Of a stretch of DNA of 9,695 bases, positions 7,776 to 9,695 are shown one piece after another. The position numbers and the translations under genes were made by a program. The stretch is from Candidatus Heimdallarchaeota archaeon AB_125. GTDB lineage: Archaea; Asgardarchaeota; Heimdallarchaeia; Heimdallarchaeales; Heimdallarchaeaceae. Numbering within the stretch: position 1 is the first letter of the stretch; the number at the start of each line of letters is the position of its first letter. The notes below the pieces were generated by a model. That model searched no databases. It saw only the letters and a program-made list of their open reading frames with translations, and was not told where the DNA came from. The stretch lies in contig MEHH01000081.1 of the NCBI GenBank assembly GCA_001940755.1, forward strand, positions 1 to 9,695, read 5' to 3'.

Positions 7776-7792
7776 GTAACAATAATTGGAGT

Positions 7793-7800
7793 TATTTAAA
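7793..7800 (-). promoter_or_regulatory. Archaeal TATA box for the UPF0200 gene
   Basis: TTTAAATA on the minus strand, preceded by a T-rich stretch. With the usual 24-26 nt from the TATA centre, transcription would begin near 7771-7774, at the left edge of the 10-bp inverted repeat. The resulting leader would be about 90 nt. Confidence 0.45.
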
Positions 7801-7810
7801 AAATCAATGG

Positions 7811-7840
7811 TCTAACATTAGAAAAAGGAAAAAAGTTAGA
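7811..7840 (-). terminator. T-rich terminator after the DUF438-hemerythrin gene
   Basis: Just past the TAA stop the minus strand reads CTTTTTTCCTTTTTC (7821-7835), flanked by a 6-bp inverted repeat TCTAAC/GTTAGA (7811-7816 and 7835-7840). Pyrimidine runs of this kind end archaeal transcripts. The repeat may be incidental. Confidence 0.4.
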
Positions 7841-9059
7841 GTAACCTTTTTTCACCTTCGATTTTCTGAATTTCTGTAATATCTTGTGTGACTTCTAGAA
7901 CTCCTTGATAATCACCATTTTTATTTCTTACAGGGAAATATCTAATGAAGATTTTTCGATCATTCAAATCTAGCCAAAATTCAGCTTTATCAAGTGTATT
8001 GTTTTTGAATTTGTCAATTATTTCCATCACTCTATCAACACTTTTAGAAGGGTGACAATTTTCAACTAATCGACCAATTATACTTGGTGTTCTGATGAAT
8101 ACTCTATCTGGTCCTTCACTGTAGAATCTAACCACGTTATCCTTATCAACAAAAGTAGTATCTACTGGGAGAGTTTTGAATATTTGTTGGAGAATTTTTA
8201 AATCTATAACCCCTGTGCCTAAATCAACTTGTTTTTCTCCTACTACAACTGGCTGAGAATCTTCAGCTGGCATATCTTCTTCAGAGATAATGTCTGGTGT
8301 TAGGAAGAAATAACCAATTTCATCAAATTGCTTCCTTATCTCACTCCAATCTGTTTCTTTAAGTAATTTCAAAGCTGTTGGAAAGAGGATCTTATTTTCT
8401 TTGGGAAAATGACTTGCTAGCATCTCTGCTAAACCATGCACATATAAGTGATATTTTTCTAGAAAAGTTGGGAAATCGTTTTCACCTTTTTTCTCAATTA
8501 AATTAAATAGATTTTTTTCCAAATCACGAATTCTATCATGTTCCATCCACATAATTTTTGGTGGTTGAGTTACTCCATATCTCTCCAGATATGAGAAAAG
8601 TACATTCTCTTCTCTGAGATAATGATTTTCCGATTTCTTAATCATATCAACAATGTTTTCTATCTCTGCTAGTTCTTTCAAAATTGCTGGAAAATTGTCT
8701 TTCTGGCTGATTTGCTTATGAATTTCTCTAAGTCTATTAACATTTTCAAGAAGTATTGCATGCTCTTGCATAAGAATATGAATAGGATGTCCTTCGGGAG
8801 CTAAATCTTGATCTTCTATGAGTGTTTCTTCTAAAACAGCTAAATGAACATCACACATATGATGAATTTCTTCAACTGGCATGCCTTCTTTTATGAGTTG
8901 TTCTTCAGCTTGAGATATCTCCAAAGAAGATAGATTTTTGATAACTTCTTTAAATTCCTCTTTTACTTTCTGAGGATCTTCCCCATCATGTAGTTTTTTG
9001 ATGAGTTTCTTAATGATTTCTTGATTTTGTTTAGATTTTTCACTAACCTTTTCATGCAT
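7836..9059 (-). CDS. DUF438-hemerythrin-PAS sensor-like protein
   Basis: A 407-residue soluble protein with the three-part architecture of the DUF438/COG2461 family. Residues 10-75 are DUF438, ending in the conserved-looking EEIHHMCDVH. Residues 90-235 are a hemerythrin (HHE) four-helix bundle with candidate iron ligands H94, H100, H146 with E150, H174 and H217 with E221. After an acidic linker (257-280), residues 285-400 form a PAS domain with NCHPSKSV (334-341) and closing VLEVTQDIT (387-395). The family is thought to sense O2, NO or redox state through the di-iron site and PAS pocket; output is unknown, as there is no kinase, HTH or cyclase domain here. The start ATG at 9059 has only a weak SD (AAGGAT). 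It is divergent from grpE, hinting at a shared stress-response context, which is inference. Confidence 0.85.
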   Translation of the reverse strand: MHEKVSEKSKQNQEIIKKLIKKLHDGEDPQKVKEEFKEVIKNLSSLEISQAEEQLIKEGMPVEEIHHMCDVHLAVLEETLIEDQDLAPEGHPIHILMQEHAILLENVNRLREIHKQISQKDNFPAILKELAEIENIVDMIKKSENHYLREENVLFSYLERYGVTQPPKIMWMEHDRIRDLEKNLFNLIEKKGENDFPTFLEKYHLYVHGLAEMLASHFPKENKILFPTALKLLKETDWSEIRKQFDEIGYFFLTPDIISEEDMPAEDSQPVVVGEKQVDLGTGVIDLKILQQIFKTLPVDTTFVDKDNVVRFYSEGPDRVFIRTPSIIGRLVENCHPSKSVDRVMEIIDKFKNNTLDKAEFWLDLNDRKIFIRYFPVRNKNGDYQGVLEVTQDITEIQKIEGEKRLL

Positions 9060-9093
9060 TTCAAATCAATCCTTAAATTAGTCTTAATTTCTT

Positions 9094-9112
9094 TATAGGG
9101 GTTCTATAGGAG
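9094..9112. repeat. TATAGG direct repeat near the DUF438 gene start site
   Basis: TATAGG occurs at 9094-9099 and 9105-9110 (TATAGGGG, then TATAGGAG), exactly 11 bp apart, about one helical turn. The pair lies at or just after the predicted start of transcription of the DUF438 gene, where a repressor could bind both copies on one face. A related CATAGG occurs at 9247-9252. Confidence 0.3.
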
Positions 9113-9128
9113 CCTTTCTTCATTGCTC

Positions 9129-9138
9129 ATTAAATAAA
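9129..9138 (-). promoter_or_regulatory. Candidate TATA box for the DUF438-hemerythrin gene
   Basis: TTTATTTAAT on the minus strand. A start about 25 nt downstream would fall near 9109 and give a leader of about 50 nt. It is one of several AT-rich matches in this 205-bp divergent gap, so it is only a candidate. Confidence 0.35.
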
Positions 9139-9187
9139 CGTTTACTTCGGCCAAAACTTATATTTTTCTAAAACAGCTAAAATCAGA

Positions 9188-9195
9188 TTTATATT
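9188..9195 (+). promoter_or_regulatory. Candidate TATA box for grpE
   Basis: TTTATATT on the plus strand predicts a start near 9217 and a leader of about 48 nt that includes the hairpin at 9247-9267. TTTTAAAT at about 9210-9217 is an alternative, with a start near 9238. No known archaeal heat-shock operator was identified. Confidence 0.35.
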
Positions 9196-9246
9196 GGTTA
9201 GATAGAAGATTTTAAATGTCAGTAATTGGTCTGAAAAAACGAGATT

Positions 9247-9267
9247 CATAGGTGGGTAATTCCTATG
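9247..9267 (+). promoter_or_regulatory. Stem-loop pairing the grpE Shine-Dalgarno site with its start codon
   Basis: CATAGG (9247-9252) is the perfect complement of CCTATG (9262-9267), with a 9-nt loop. The first GG of the SD (AGGTGG, 9250-9255) sits in the 5' arm and the ATG start in the 3' arm. Past one mismatch two further base pairs can form (9244-9245 with 9269-9270). A short stem of this kind at a chaperone gene could melt on heating. Confidence 0.4.
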
Positions 9268-9695
9268 TATGAGAAGAGCAGCGACCCTAATAACGAAGAA
9301 GAATTCATCGAAGTAGATGTAGATAGTGAACCAGAGGAACAAAGTTCACAAGATGAAGAAGAGCTCAATCCTGAAGAAGTAGAAAGAAATCAGTTATCCG
9401 TTGAAATTCTAAATTTGGTTAATAACAATCAAGTTGAGAAATTAACTGAAATAATCTGGTTATTACAAGAAGAGCTAAAAGAAGCAAATATAAAGGAAGA
9501 AGAATATCTGTATACTGCTCAAAGGGTTCAAGCTGACTTTGAAAATTTTAAGAAGAGAGTTCAAAAAGATCAAGAATTTTCCAATTTTCGCAATAAAAGT
9601 AACATCCTTCATAAACTTACAACTTTGTATGAAGATTTGGAGAGAACTTCAACTCAAAACCCTCTTGAACATGGAGCCAGTGTGTTAATGTCAAT
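9265..9695 (+). CDS. grpE: GrpE, nucleotide exchange factor of DnaK, 3' end outside window
   Basis: The first 143 codons of a GrpE-type protein, running off the window. The N-terminus to about residue 50 is highly acidic (EEEF, PEEEQ, DEEEELNPEE) and likely disordered. A long helix follows from about 60, and TAQRVQADFENFKKRVQKDQ (residues 85-104) matches the GrpE signature in which a paired helix precedes 'ADFENYRKR'. GrpE dimers release ADP from DnaK (Hsp70) in the cytoplasm; dnaK and dnaJ are expected just downstream, which cannot be seen. The start at 9265 is preferred because GGTG lies 10 nt upstream, although the spacing is long. An ATG at 9269 is in another frame. The bacterial-type DnaK system in archaea is generally considered horizontally acquired. 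Confidence 0.88.
   Translation, partial: MYEKSSDPNNEEEFIEVDVDSEPEEQSSQDEEELNPEEVERNQLSVEILNLVNNNQVEKLTEIIWLLQEELKEANIKEEEYLYTAQRVQADFENFKKRVQKDQEFSNFRNKSNILHKLTTLYEDLERTSTQNPLEHGASVLMS

Noticed and set aside
9075..9090. AAATTA-GTCT-TAATTT inverted repeat upstream of the DUF438 gene
   Set aside because: The arms are short and made only of A and T, expected by chance in such AT-rich DNA.
9142..9342. Small minus-strand ORF of 66 codons across the grpE promoter and start
   Set aside because: It runs antisense to grpE coding sequence, has no SD and its translation looks like reversed AT-rich DNA.

Overview
The window reads as a piece of an AT-rich archaeal chromosome (GC roughly one third, judged by eye). 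Three things point to Archaea. Start codons are preceded by GGTG(A)-type Shine-Dalgarno sites, gaps contain TTTAAATA/TTTATATT-like TATA boxes, and one gene belongs to the essentially archaeal UPF0200 P-loop family. The secreted portions are also rich in N-x-S/T sequons. An Asgard (Heimdall-/Loki-like) or other mesophilic archaeon carrying bacterial-type chaperone genes is my best guess, but there is no rRNA or other clear phylogenetic marker to settle it.

Layout. On the + strand, bases 1-6018 hold a tightly packed three-gene unit: an MMPL/RND-type membrane exporter (5' end outside the window), a signal-peptide-bearing extracellular protein with a C-terminal membrane tail, and a PIN-domain putative ribonuclease with a long helical middle and a beta-rich end. 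The first pair overlaps by 11 nt and the second by ATGA, so the three are probably co-transcribed and translationally coupled. On the - strand, converging on the PIN gene with a 6-nt tail-to-tail overlap, are a coiled-coil/winged-helix protein (6013-6969), a UPF0200 P-loop kinase-like protein (7070-7681) and a DUF438-hemerythrin-PAS protein (7836-9059). Each of these seems to have its own promoter or leader. Divergent from the last, on the + strand, is the start of a grpE gene (9265 to the window end), probably the first gene of a heat-shock chaperone cluster.

The most interesting parts are in the gaps. A perfect 10-bp inverted repeat spans a 74-nt leader that begins where the UPF0200 transcript is predicted to start. 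A 17-bp palindrome overlaps the Shine-Dalgarno site of the winged-helix gene. A stem-loop at grpE would bury both the Shine-Dalgarno site and the start codon. The exporter/surface-protein/PIN operon is also an unusual functional combination. No tRNA, rRNA, CRISPR array, transposon or integron was seen.
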